Source of the DNA: Bryobacterales bacterium
GTDB lineage: Bacteria > Acidobacteriota > Terriglobia > Bryobacterales > Bryobacteraceae
Reading direction: 5' to 3'
Length of the DNA: 9,472 nucleotides
NCBI GenBank assembly: GCA_003517725.1
Contig: DOZZ01000055.1
Location: forward strand, 1-9,472
The notes under the pieces were generated by a model that worked only from the letters and a program-made list of their open reading frames with translations, was not told the origin of the DNA and ran no database searches. Below are positions 1-6,584 of this stretch, one piece after another (position 1 is the stretch's first letter; every line of letters begins with the position of its first letter). Position numbers and translations under genes: made by a program.

Positions 1-453
1 TTCGTCATCGCGTTTTTGCCGGGTGAAATTTTCTTCAGCGCCGCCGTGCAGCAGGATCCGGAGTTGATCGAGTACGGCGTGCAGAATCGCGTGATGCTGG
101 CCACGCCGACCACGCTAATCGCCCTGTTAAAAGCGGTGGCGTATGGCTGGAATCAGGAAAAGTTGGCGCGCAACGCGCAGGAGATCCGCAGCTTGGGCAT
201 CCAGATGTACGACCGCATCCGCAAGTTCGCCGAGCACTATGACGACGTCGGGAAAGCGCTGGATAACGCGCAGAACGCCTTCGCGAAGGGCCGGCGCTCG
301 ATGGATACGCGGCTGCTCGCCACGGCACGTAAGCTGGAGGATCTGGGCGCGGCGCCGGCTAATGCCGGCGCGCTGCCCGCGGTTCTAAGTTTTGGAATCG
401 ATGATGAAAGTGGGAGCGATGCCGGCCGAAGTCGAGAAGCCGCCGGTGCCTGA
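1..453 (+). CDS. rmuC: RmuC family protein, C-terminal part (5' end outside window)
   Basis: The reading frame is open from base 1 and stops with TGA at 451-453, leaving 150 residues. They match the C-terminal third of the RmuC family (E. coli RmuC is about 475 residues). Visible family landmarks are the opening segment FVIAFLPGEIFFSAA, the block ending LATPTTLIALLKAVAYGW, the NAQEI helix, and the KGRRSMDTRLLATARKLEDLG segment. RmuC proteins carry an N-terminal membrane anchor or coiled coil and a nuclease-like core, and are linked genetically to limiting recombination-driven DNA rearrangement; the biochemical role is poorly defined. TTG or ATG codons inside the window are not the start, because family sequence continues to the left edge. 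The last 23 codons, after the conserved core, overlap the 3' end of the opposite-strand ATP-grasp-like gene. The family call is strong; the function is only as good as knowledge of the family. Confidence 0.88.
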   Translation, partial: FVIAFLPGEIFFSAAVQQDPELIEYGVQNRVMLATPTTLIALLKAVAYGWNQEKLARNAQEIRSLGIQMYDRIRKFAEHYDDVGKALDNAQNAFAKGRRSMDTRLLATARKLEDLGAAPANAGALPAVLSFGIDDESGSDAGRSREAAGA

Positions 454-1737
454 CGCTGACAGAAACGTCGAGCAGCCCGAGACTTTTCCAAGGAACGCCT
501 GCGGGTGCACGTCCACATTCATCTCTTTGAACTCGAGGTGCCCGTAGGTCATCATCGGGAACATATTGCGCGTTTCGGCCACACGCTCCTGCACCACGTA
601 CGTGGACCGCTGTGCCTGCCGGACAGAGCGCTCCCAGGATGCCTGGTCGTGCTCCCAGCCATAGAAGCTGGGCTCGTCGCTCTCGTCGTCGTTGGGTTTC
701 AACGCCAGCTTCTCGCGGTTCTGCTGGATGAACTCGAGCAGATCAATGCTCTCGTCGCCGTAGGTGGTCTTGCCGGGCTTGACCAGGCGCGTCCACGGCA
801 TGTGCTCGCGGATAGCTTTGCGTTCGGCGGCGGGGAACTTGGCGGTCAACGCTTCGTCGGTCAGCAGACCGAACATCGCCTTTTTGTGCATCAACTCCGA
901 CCGGAAGCTGTTCACCACGCAGACGGCGTGGTCGCGGTAGGCCTGTACCAACGGATGCGTCAGATCGAAGCGGACAAGGAACTCGCGAACGCTGATGCGG
1001 CGGTAAATCAGATGTATTTCAACGCCGTTGGCGCGCAGTACACCGTTGCGATATTCCAATTGCTCCGGTGAAACGATTTCAGCCTGATAGCCCTCACGCT
1101 GAAAGTATTCCTTGAACAATTCGAACTCGCTGCGGCCGGTGACCTGGCGAAATTCCAGAATGGCGATATTGGGCTTCCGCGGCTTGCGGCCAAACTGCTT
1201 CCAGGCTTCCTGCAGCGCGGAGAGGAACGGCTTCTTGCCGCCCACGCGAGTCAGGTTGTAGCGACGCCGGAATTCCTTCATCGGCGGCGCATCGTAGAAA
1301 ATATCGGCCAACCCTTCGGAATACGCTATGCCAGTCGGGGCGTCCGAGTTGAACTGCATCACCTGCAGCGACCCGTTGTTGATTTGAAGGTCGAATTTGG
1401 AGGAGACTTCGGGCACCTGATACCCGGGGTCGATGGCGGCCAGCATCTTCTCGGCCGGCAGTAACTCCATGCGGGACAACAGTTGCGGGGAAGCCAGTAC
1501 CGTCTGCTGCATCCGCTGCATGGCCGAAATAAGGGCCTCTCCGGCCTTCACCAGAGCATCATATTGGCGCTGGGTGACGAAGTTCGGCCGCAGGAATGGA
1601 CACAACAAGCGTCCGCCCGAGGACAAATTCTCGGCCTCCATGCGCTCCTGAAGCTCGCGAACCCAATTCAGGTCCCGGTGCGGCTCCGATTCGAGAATTT
1701 TGTGGTAACGGGCGATCGCCTCGTTTAGCTGCGACAT
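385..1737 (-). CDS. ATP-grasp-like protein (glutathionylspermidine-synthase / circularly permuted ATP-grasp type), orphan
   Basis: This is a 450-residue cytoplasmic-looking protein with no signal peptide or membrane segment. Features resembling circularly permuted ATP-grasp or glutathionylspermidine-synthase-type ligases are: FNSDAPTG near 129-136, LIYRRI near 243-248, VVNSFRSELMHKKA near 274-287, KPND near 347-350, YVVQERV near 380-386, and a Gly/Ser-rich end with GIAPTFII near 439-446. Such enzymes join a carboxylate to an amine using ATP; no substrate can be named here. Between KPND and the following GWE, relatives usually have a glycine-rich nucleotide loop, but here the residues are DESDEPSFY, so catalytic competence is uncertain. 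I chose ATG at 1737 (MSQLNEAIARYH, an amphipathic helix). A TTG at 1761 would add eight residues. Neither start has a convincing Shine-Dalgarno. No alpha-E, transglutaminase or peptide partner gene is adjacent. The ORF is certain; the family assignment is moderate. Confidence 0.7.
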   Translation of the reverse strand: MSQLNEAIARYHKILESEPHRDLNWVRELQERMEAENLSSGGRLLCPFLRPNFVTQRQYDALVKAGEALISAMQRMQQTVLASPQLLSRMELLPAEKMLAAIDPGYQVPEVSSKFDLQINNGSLQVMQFNSDAPTGIAYSEGLADIFYDAPPMKEFRRRYNLTRVGGKKPFLSALQEAWKQFGRKPRKPNIAILEFRQVTGRSEFELFKEYFQREGYQAEIVSPEQLEYRNGVLRANGVEIHLIYRRISVREFLVRFDLTHPLVQAYRDHAVCVVNSFRSELMHKKAMFGLLTDEALTAKFPAAERKAIREHMPWTRLVKPGKTTYGDESIDLLEFIQQNREKLALKPNDDESDEPSFYGWEHDQASWERSVRQAQRSTYVVQERVAETRNMFPMMTYGHLEFKEMNVDVHPQAFLGKVSGCSTFLSASGTGGFSTSAGIAPTFIIDSKT

Positions 1738-1803
1738 TGCAGGAAAATCTGTGGTTTCCAAACTCAGTATGCCATATCCGGCAAGATCCCGGCCAGTCGT
1801 AAC

Positions 1804-1831
1804 TTGTCTTAGATGGTTCTATCCTTATGAT
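1804..1831 (+). promoter_or_regulatory. Candidate sigma70-type promoter for the glycine-zipper gene
   Basis: TTGTCT at 1804-1809 and TATGAT at 1826-1831 are separated by 16 bases. This is close to the TTGACA/TATAAT consensus and lies in the only AT-rich stretch of the spacer. It points at the gene beginning at 1939 and predicts a transcript start near 1838, giving a leader of about 100 bases. The call rests on consensus matching by eye. Confidence 0.55.
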
Positions 1832-1837
1832 TTTTAA

Positions 1838-1938
1838 GTGGTTACCAAATTCCACATTTTTTTTTGAGTACTCCGGTTTACACCTGGAAGGCCCCAAAAC
1901 GGCCCTTGGTGTGCTTAGAGAATGGTGGGGATTCGAAC
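1838..1938 (+). promoter_or_regulatory. Leader with T9 tract and hairpin upstream of the glycine-zipper gene
   Basis: Downstream of the predicted transcript start there is a weak stem, GTGG (1838-1841) with CCAC (1852-1855). A run of nine T follows almost directly (1857-1865). Further on, ACACC (1880-1884) pairs with GGTGT (1908-1912), enclosing a bulged GC-rich inner stem (AAGGCC with GGCCCTT). A purine-rich GGTGGGGA at 1924-1931 sits 7 bases before the ATG and can serve as the Shine-Dalgarno. The first element resembles a weak attenuator. No known riboswitch class is recognised. Confidence 0.35.
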
Positions 1939-2271
1939 ATGAAAAAGGCTATCCTACTCGGAACACTTCTCACTGTCGGCAGCATTTTCGCCGAAGACGT
2001 AGTACCCGCGTTGTACCACCCCTCCCAGGGTGTCGAGATCGTGCAGGTGGCTCGCCGACGTCGTGCCTACCGGCAGCGCCGCCGCGTCGTGGTGTACCGC
2101 CGCTCGCACCGGAAATCAGCCGCCATCATCGGTGGCAGTGCCGCTGGCGGAGCAGCCATCGGAGCACTGGCCGGGGGTGGTAAGGGAGCCGCGATTGGCG
2201 CGTTAGTGGGCGGCGGCAGCGGCTTGGTATATGATCGCGCTACCCACAAGAAAACCGTTGTTGTCCGTTAG
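1939..2271 (+). CDS. Small exported arginine-rich glycine-zipper protein
   Basis: The product is 110 residues in three parts. Residues 1-18 (MKKAILLGTLLTVGSIFA) form a signal peptide. A strongly basic segment at 39-59 contains eleven arginines. A glycine-zipper segment at about 61-97, with repeated GG/GA spacing (IIGGSAAGGAAIGALAGGG then a second copy), leads to the tail LVYDRATHKK. The zipper resembles the YMGG/Omp-type Gly-zipper domains found in small envelope proteins, where paired glycine-faced helices insert into or pack against membranes. A periplasmic or outer-membrane location is inferred. ATG 1939 is preferred because it starts the signal peptide and has GGGGA 7 bases upstream. An upstream in-frame TTG at 1864 would bury the signal peptide behind 25 residues. 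The gene stands alone, with its own promoter and terminator. Its specific role is unknown. Confidence 0.82.
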   Translation: MKKAILLGTLLTVGSIFAEDVVPALYHPSQGVEIVQVARRRRAYRQRRRVVVYRRSHRKSAAIIGGSAAGGAAIGALAGGGKGAAIGALVGGGSGLVYDRATHKKTVVVR

Positions 2272-2276
2272 GGAAT

Positions 2277-2307
2277 AGGGCTGTGATCACTCACGGCCCT
2301 TTGTTTT
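2277..2307 (+). terminator. Rho-independent terminator of the glycine-zipper gene
   Basis: A 10-bp stem, AGGGCTGTGA (2277-2286) with TCACGGCCCT (2291-2300), contains one T-G pair and a TCAC loop. It is followed by TTGTTTT (2301-2307). It begins 6 bases after the stop codon at 2271 and fills the gap before the convergent TPR gene, whose TAA complement is 2306-2308. In the minus direction the hairpin is followed by ATTCCC, so it should act mainly on plus-strand transcripts. Confidence 0.82.
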
Positions 2308-4348
2308 AGGGTTTCGGCTCGGCTGATCCTTCTTTGGCCATCCGCACGCGGGCCACTTCCAGCTTCCGGTTGATGCCCGCGACATCCACGGAATCCACAT
2401 CAGCCGGAGGTGCCTTTTCAATCTCCTTCAACGAAGCCTGCCATTGCGTAATGGCGTCCTTTACTTTGCCCTGTTTCAGCAGCACGTCGCCCAAATGGTC
2501 GTGGACCGTCGGGTCGCTGCCGATCTTCTCAAGCGCGGCGCGTAGCTTCTCTTCCGCCTTATCCAACTGGTTCTGCCGGAAATACACCCAACCCAGGCTG
2601 TCCAGATAAGCGCCGTTCTGCGGGTCCAGTTCGAGCGCCCGGCTGATCAGCTTGTAGGCTTCGTCGAGACGGGTATTGCGCTCCGCCAGCATGTAGCCCA
2701 GGTAGTTCAACGCACTGGCATTGTCCGGGTCATTCTGCAGCACCTTGCGGAACTCGGCTTCGGCGCGGTCGTAATCCTTCATCTTTTCGAGCAAGGCCCC
2801 GCGCATGAACTGTACGCCCTGCCGGTCGCCCTGGTTGGCTGAAAGCTTCTCGGCCTCATCGAGCGTCTTCATCTCGTCGGAGTAGCGTTTGCCCTTTTCG
2901 TAGACCTGGGCCACGGTCAGCAGCACTTCCCTGTCTTTGGCGCCGTTCATCAGCCCCCGCAACTCGGCCACGGCCTCGTCGGTCTTGCCGGAATCGGAGA
3001 GGAGGGAGGCATGCTCGATCACTAATGTGCGGTCTTTGGGGTACTTCTGCAATGCCGAATCGGCTTCTTTTTGGGCGTTCGCTAAATCATGCGCGCTGCG
3101 GTAGGTTTCGATCACCTGGGCACTGACGCGTGGCGCCAGCTCGGGGTCGACGGTCGCAATCTGGCGTATGGCCGTCACGGCCTGCTCGGTATGGCCCTCT
3201 AGCCGGTAGAGTTGCCCTTCCTTCTCGAGCAGCATATTGCGGGTGGCCTTCTCGTTATCGGCGTACTGCGGCTTGGCCGTCTGTTCCAGCAGAGCTTGCA
3301 CCGCCTTAACGGCTTCGTCGGTCTTGCCCTCGGCTTCCAACAGATTGATTGCTTCGAAGCGCACATCCACGGCATCGGCATCGCCTTTGCGGGCTTCTTC
3401 CAGGGCTTGGCGAGCTTTCACGAAGTCGTGTTTCTGACGGTAGATCTCGGCAAGGTGCAGGTGCAGTGAAGACTCGCCGGGGTTGGCCGCGGCCAGCTCC
3501 TCATAGAGCGGCAGGGCTTCGTTCAGACGGTCGGAGTAGAGCAGGTCCATCGCCAGCGTGCGCTTGATGCGGTCATTGTCCGGCAGGATCGCCAGGGCCT
3601 TCTTCCAGGCGTCGGCCGCGGCGTTGAAGTCGTGGGACTGCTCGTAGTAGCTGGCCAGCATGGCCAAGGTCCGCGCGCTGGGGTTCTTCTCGCCGGCCTG
3701 CTTCAACATGTCAATGGCGCTCTTGTTGTCGCCCATGTCGGAATACACCATGGCCAGGCCCACCATCGCTTCGTCATCATCGGGGTTCAGCGTGCGCACG
3801 CGGCGGTAGGCCTTCTCGGCTTCCACTGAGTTGTGGTCGATGCGATAGAGGCGGCCCAGCACGGACCAGTTCTCGGTGTCGTTCGGCTCCTGCTCCACGA
3901 TTTTCTGGTACTGCTGGATCGCGAGCTTGAGCATCTTCTCGTCGACCTTGCCCGCCTGCGGGTCTCCCAGCATGCGCGTGTACACCCGCCCCAGAATGCG
4001 GCGGGCGTCCAGATTGTCCGGATGCGCCTTCAGCATGTCTTCGGCTTCGGTGACGGCGCGGTTCAACTGCCCCGATTTGATGTAGAGGTCGGCCAATTCT
4101 TCGGCCAGAAAGTTGGCCGACGGGTCCTGCTTCAAGGCCGTGCGGTAAGCTTCAATGGCTTTGGTAAGATAGTCCGCGCGATTGCCGTAGGCTTCCGCCA
4201 TCTCGGCATACATATGGCCCATGGTGTAGTTGTAATAGGCGGCCGCATGATCGGCGGGGGCGGCCGGCGGAGCGGGGCTCTGGGCTGACAAGAGAGCACC
4301 GGAGAATGCCGCGATGCAGGCCGCGGCAATGAAATGGGAACCGTTCAT
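2306..4348 (-). CDS. Large exported tetratricopeptide-repeat (TPR) protein
   Basis: The product is 680 residues. Residues 1-23 (MNGSHFIAAACIAAFSGALLSAQ) look like a signal peptide with cleavage after SAQ or nearby. A Pro/Ala-rich linker follows (about 24-36). Helical TPR units then fill nearly the whole chain to about residue 641. The most regular block is about 524-641, with signatures such as ALNYLGYMLAER, YLDSLGWVYFRQ and HDHLGDVLLKQGK. A charged tail of about 39 residues ends the protein. TPR solenoids are protein-protein scaffolds; an envelope assembly or trafficking role is plausible but not shown. No catalytic motif was seen. ATG 4348 is supported by the signal peptide and by AAGGAAG 9 bases upstream. 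The gene is monocistronic by position: divergent from miaA and convergent with the glycine-zipper gene. The TPR call is firm; the function is unknown. Confidence 0.9.
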   Translation of the reverse strand: MNGSHFIAAACIAAFSGALLSAQSPAPPAAPADHAAAYYNYTMGHMYAEMAEAYGNRADYLTKAIEAYRTALKQDPSANFLAEELADLYIKSGQLNRAVTEAEDMLKAHPDNLDARRILGRVYTRMLGDPQAGKVDEKMLKLAIQQYQKIVEQEPNDTENWSVLGRLYRIDHNSVEAEKAYRRVRTLNPDDDEAMVGLAMVYSDMGDNKSAIDMLKQAGEKNPSARTLAMLASYYEQSHDFNAAADAWKKALAILPDNDRIKRTLAMDLLYSDRLNEALPLYEELAAANPGESSLHLHLAEIYRQKHDFVKARQALEEARKGDADAVDVRFEAINLLEAEGKTDEAVKAVQALLEQTAKPQYADNEKATRNMLLEKEGQLYRLEGHTEQAVTAIRQIATVDPELAPRVSAQVIETYRSAHDLANAQKEADSALQKYPKDRTLVIEHASLLSDSGKTDEAVAELRGLMNGAKDREVLLTVAQVYEKGKRYSDEMKTLDEAEKLSANQGDRQGVQFMRGALLEKMKDYDRAEAEFRKVLQNDPDNASALNYLGYMLAERNTRLDEAYKLISRALELDPQNGAYLDSLGWVYFRQNQLDKAEEKLRAALEKIGSDPTVHDHLGDVLLKQGKVKDAITQWQASLKEIEKAPPADVDSVDVAGINRKLEVARVRMAKEGSAEPKP

Positions 4349-4357
4349 GAGTAGTCA

Positions 4358-4364
4358 CTTCCTT
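4358..4364 (-). promoter_or_regulatory. Shine-Dalgarno of the large TPR gene
   Basis: On the minus strand this reads AAGGAAG, 9 bases before ATG 4348. It is the clearest ribosome binding site in the window and fixes the TPR protein start at the signal peptide. Confidence 0.65.
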
Positions 4365-4366
4365 TT

Positions 4367-4385
4367 TTCCACGCGGGCCGTGGAA
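4367..4385. repeat. Inverted repeat in the TPR gene leader
   Basis: This is a perfect 7-bp inverted repeat, TTCCACG (4367-4373) and CGTGGAA (4379-4385), around a 5-base centre. In the minus-strand transcript it would form a hairpin immediately before the Shine-Dalgarno of the TPR gene. It could equally be a protein-binding site in the divergent spacer. No T tract follows the hairpin on either strand, so it is not an intrinsic terminator. Confidence 0.5.
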
Positions 4386-4410
4386 GCAGCGCGGGCCAAC
4401 ATTAAGACAA

Positions 4411-4417
4411 GTATAAC
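4411..4417. promoter_or_regulatory. Possible shared divergent -10 element between miaA and the TPR gene
   Basis: GTATAAC contains TATAAC on the plus strand (4412-4417) and TATACT-like sequence on the minus strand. It is the only AT-rich core in the 75-base divergent spacer. On the plus strand it ends 6 bases before the miaA ATG, so its use would give a leaderless or nearly leaderless miaA transcript. This would be consistent with the lack of a Shine-Dalgarno there. No good -35 is visible in either direction. Confidence 0.25.
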
Positions 4418-4423
4418 GCCGCC

Positions 4424-5359
4424 ATGAGAGACGCCTCGCTATTGATATCCGTTTCGGGTCCGACAGGCTCGGGGAAGAGTGATCTTGCGCTCCATGTGTG
4501 CCGGCAACTGGGCGGCGAGGTGATCAATTGCGATTCGCTGCAAGTCTACCGCTATTTTAACATCGGCACCGCCAAGCTGCCGCCTGAACAACGAGGCGGC
4601 GTGCCGCATCATCTGATCGATTGCGTGCCGCCCGACGCCATCTTCACCGCTGGCGACTTCGCGCGCCTGGCGCGGCCCATCGCCCACGATATCGCGGCCC
4701 GCGGCAAGCTTCCGGTGGTTGTTGGCGGCACGGGCTTCTATTTGCGAGCCATGCTCGACGGGCTCTCTCCCGGTCCCGAGCGCGATGCGGCGTTGCGGTC
4801 GCGCCTGCTGGCCAGCGAAACACGCCGCCGCGGCTCACTGCACCGTCTGCTGCGGCGGCTGGACCCGCCCTCGGCCGCCCGCATCCATGCCAACGACGTG
4901 CCTAAGATAACTCGCGCTTTGGAGATTCGCTTGAAGAGCGCGAATCCCGCTTCCGAACAGCCGCCACGCGATGCTTTGACCGGCTTCCGTATTTTGAAGA
5001 TCGGCCTGCTGCCCCCGCGCGATGAACTCAACCAGCGGCTCGACCGCCGCTGCGAAGCCATGTTCAAGCAGGGCCTGGTGGAAGAGACCGCCGCGATACT
5101 TACGCGCGGCTACGATCGAGCCTTGAAGCCGTTTGAATCGCTCGGTTATAAGCAGGCGCTGGCCGTGCTCGACGGTCGCCTGACCCGCGCTGAAGCGGTC
5201 GCCGACACACAGCAGCAGACGCGCCGTTATGCCAAGCGCCAGATGACGTGGTTGCGGAGCGAACCGGGGCTGTGCACGCTGGCGGGCTTCGGCGATGACC
5301 CGGCGGTGCTGCCAGCGGTATTGGCCATGGTTCAGTCAAGCATGCTTCAGTCCAGTTAG
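4424..5359 (+). CDS. miaA: tRNA dimethylallyltransferase MiaA
   Basis: MiaA transfers a dimethylallyl group from DMAPP to N6 of A37 in tRNAs that read codons starting with U, the first step toward ms2i6A. The product is 311 residues, typical for the family. Landmarks in order are: P-loop GPTGSGKS (12-19); DSLQVY with the catalytic-region Asp37 and Ser38; IGTAKL (47-52); PHHLID (61-66); GGTGFYLRA (101-109); HANDVPKITRALE (155-167); FESLGYKQ (237-244); and TRRYAKRQMTW near the C-terminus (266-276). Lys161 stands where the HxNDxxRxxRALE motif often has Arg, a conservative change. ATG 4424 directly precedes the conserved N-terminal strand, and no Shine-Dalgarno is visible before it. The stop at 5357-5359 is 10 bases from the next gene, so the two probably share a transcript. 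Confidence 0.95.
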   Translation: MRDASLLISVSGPTGSGKSDLALHVCRQLGGEVINCDSLQVYRYFNIGTAKLPPEQRGGVPHHLIDCVPPDAIFTAGDFARLARPIAHDIAARGKLPVVVGGTGFYLRAMLDGLSPGPERDAALRSRLLASETRRRGSLHRLLRRLDPPSAARIHANDVPKITRALEIRLKSANPASEQPPRDALTGFRILKIGLLPPRDELNQRLDRRCEAMFKQGLVEETAAILTRGYDRALKPFESLGYKQALAVLDGRLTRAEAVADTQQQTRRYAKRQMTWLRSEPGLCTLAGFGDDPAVLPAVLAMVQSSMLQSS

Positions 5360-5369
5360 ACTGATTACA

Positions 5370-6539
5370 GTGCGCTTGGCCCTGTTGTCCACACTCGTTT
5401 TTTGCGTGTTAGTGCCGGTCCGCGGCGATACCGTCGCGGTGCTTCCTCTGTATCACGAGCCGACCGTCGAAAATTACGACTGGATGGGCGAGAGCGTAGC
5501 TGAAGCAATCCGTGAAGCCCTCGACGCGGAAGGCCTGCTGGCGCTCAATCGCGAAGATCGCGTGGAGGTCTACCGGCGCCTCTCGGTACGCTCGGGCGCC
5601 GTGCTGACGCGCGCCACGGTCATCAAAATCGGCCAGACGCTGGACGCCGGTAAAGTCATCTACGGCTCCTTCGAGGTCGCCCTTCCGCGCGACCCTGCCC
5701 GCGCCACTTTGAGCATCACGGCGCGCCTGCTGGATCTGCAGCACATGCGGCCCGGACCGGAATACCGTGAAAGCGGCGCGCTGGCGGACCTCAGCCTGCT
5801 GCAGCAAAAGCTGGCCTGGCAATTCGTGCATTTGCTGGCCCCGCAATCCGCCACCACGGAGCAGGCTTTCCTGGCCAGCCGCCCTCCGGTCCGCACCGAC
5901 GCGGTCGAAAGTTATATCCGCGGGTTGCTGGCCACCGCGCCGGACCAGCAGATGAAGCTCTTTACGCAGGCGGCGCGCCTGGACTCGCGTTTTTCGCAGC
6001 CCTGTTTTCAACTCGGCCGCATCCTGTTCGGCCACAAGAGTTACAAGGAGTCGGCACAGTGGCTGGAGCGTGTCACGCGCGGCGACTCGCACTACATGGA
6101 AGCGCGCTACCTATTGGGCATTTGCCGTTATTACGCGGGCGAGTTCGAGCCTGCCGTCAAATTGTTTCAGGAGGTCGCCGCCGAAGTGCCGCTCAACGAG
6201 GTCTATAACAATCTCGGCGCGGCGCAGTTGCGGCGCAACGACAATGCGGCCGTCGCAAACTTCCGCAAAGCGCTCGAAGGCGATGAAGCCGACCCGGACT
6301 ACTGGTTCAACGTAGGCTACGCGCTTTGGAAGCAGGGCGATTTCCAAACCGCCGCGGCCAACTTCCGCGCCGTTCTGGCGCGCACCCCGGACGATATGGA
6401 AGCCACCATTCTGCTGGGCCGCTGCCTGCGCCGCGAAGGCCCGACCTCGTCCGACACGAAGCTGGCCGGCCGTGAGCGCGTGAAGCAGACCTATGAAGAG
6501 ACAGCCCTGCGCCAGCTGCAGGCCGAATTCAAAAAATAG
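5370..6539 (+). CDS. Exported TolB/FlgO-like N-domain plus TPR protein
   Basis: The product is 389 residues from GTG 5370. Residues 1-19 (RLALLSTLVFCVLVPVRG core) are a signal peptide. Residues about 20-127 resemble the alpha/beta domain shared by TolB N-terminal, FlgO and CsgG/LpoB-type proteins: strand TVAVLPL, helix WMGESVAEAIREAL, REDRVEVYRRL, IKIGQTLDAGKVIYGSFEV, and ITARLLDLQ. From about 192 to 350 come TPR units, including EARYLLGICRYYAGEF, VYNNLGAAQLRRND and YWFNVGYALWKQGDF. This combination suggests a periplasmic or outer-membrane-facing binding protein; no enzyme motif is visible. GTG 5370 is chosen because it gives a clean signal peptide and lies just past the miaA stop. ATG 5295 would overlap miaA by 65 bases and put 25 extra residues ahead of the signal. 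No Shine-Dalgarno is seen, so translational coupling to miaA is possible. Confidence 0.8.
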   Translation: MRLALLSTLVFCVLVPVRGDTVAVLPLYHEPTVENYDWMGESVAEAIREALDAEGLLALNREDRVEVYRRLSVRSGAVLTRATVIKIGQTLDAGKVIYGSFEVALPRDPARATLSITARLLDLQHMRPGPEYRESGALADLSLLQQKLAWQFVHLLAPQSATTEQAFLASRPPVRTDAVESYIRGLLATAPDQQMKLFTQAARLDSRFSQPCFQLGRILFGHKSYKESAQWLERVTRGDSHYMEARYLLGICRYYAGEFEPAVKLFQEVAAEVPLNEVYNNLGAAQLRRNDNAAVANFRKALEGDEADPDYWFNVGYALWKQGDFQTAAANFRAVLARTPDDMEATILLGRCLRREGPTSSDTKLAGRERVKQTYEETALRQLQAEFKK

Positions 6540-6566
6540 TTCCCCATCAAAGATCGTGGGGCAGCA

Positions 6567-6584
6567 GCGGGCTGAACAGCCCGC
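6567..6584. other. Hairpin between convergent genes
   Basis: GCGGGCT (6567-6573) pairs perfectly with AGCCCGC (6578-6584) around a GAAC loop. A weaker outer stem, CCCCA (6542-6546) with TGGGG (6557-6561), lies just upstream. The hairpin sits in the 68-base gap between the stop codons of the TolB/TPR gene and the small exported gene. No T run follows it in either direction, so it is at best a rho-assisted or imperfect bidirectional terminator. Confidence 0.4.

Noticed and set aside
505..1071. A 188-codon plus-strand frame antisense to the ATP-grasp-like gene
   Set aside because: It is rich in Val, Leu and His with no motif or ribosome binding site. The opposite frame has coherent family-like segments along its full length.
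1864..1938. TTG start at 1864 extending the glycine-zipper protein by 25 residues
   Set aside because: The extension would place a polar segment before a clear MKK-type signal peptide. ATG 1939 has its own purine-rich site.
5295..5369. ATG 5295 as start of the TolB/TPR gene
   Set aside because: It would overlap miaA by 65 bases and put a Cys/Arg/Trp-rich stretch ahead of the signal peptide. GTG 5370 gives a normal secreted N-terminus.
5409..6092. A 227-codon minus-strand frame antisense to the TolB/TPR gene
   Set aside because: It is a shadow frame rich in Arg, Gln and Ala. The plus-strand frame has a signal peptide and TPR repeats.
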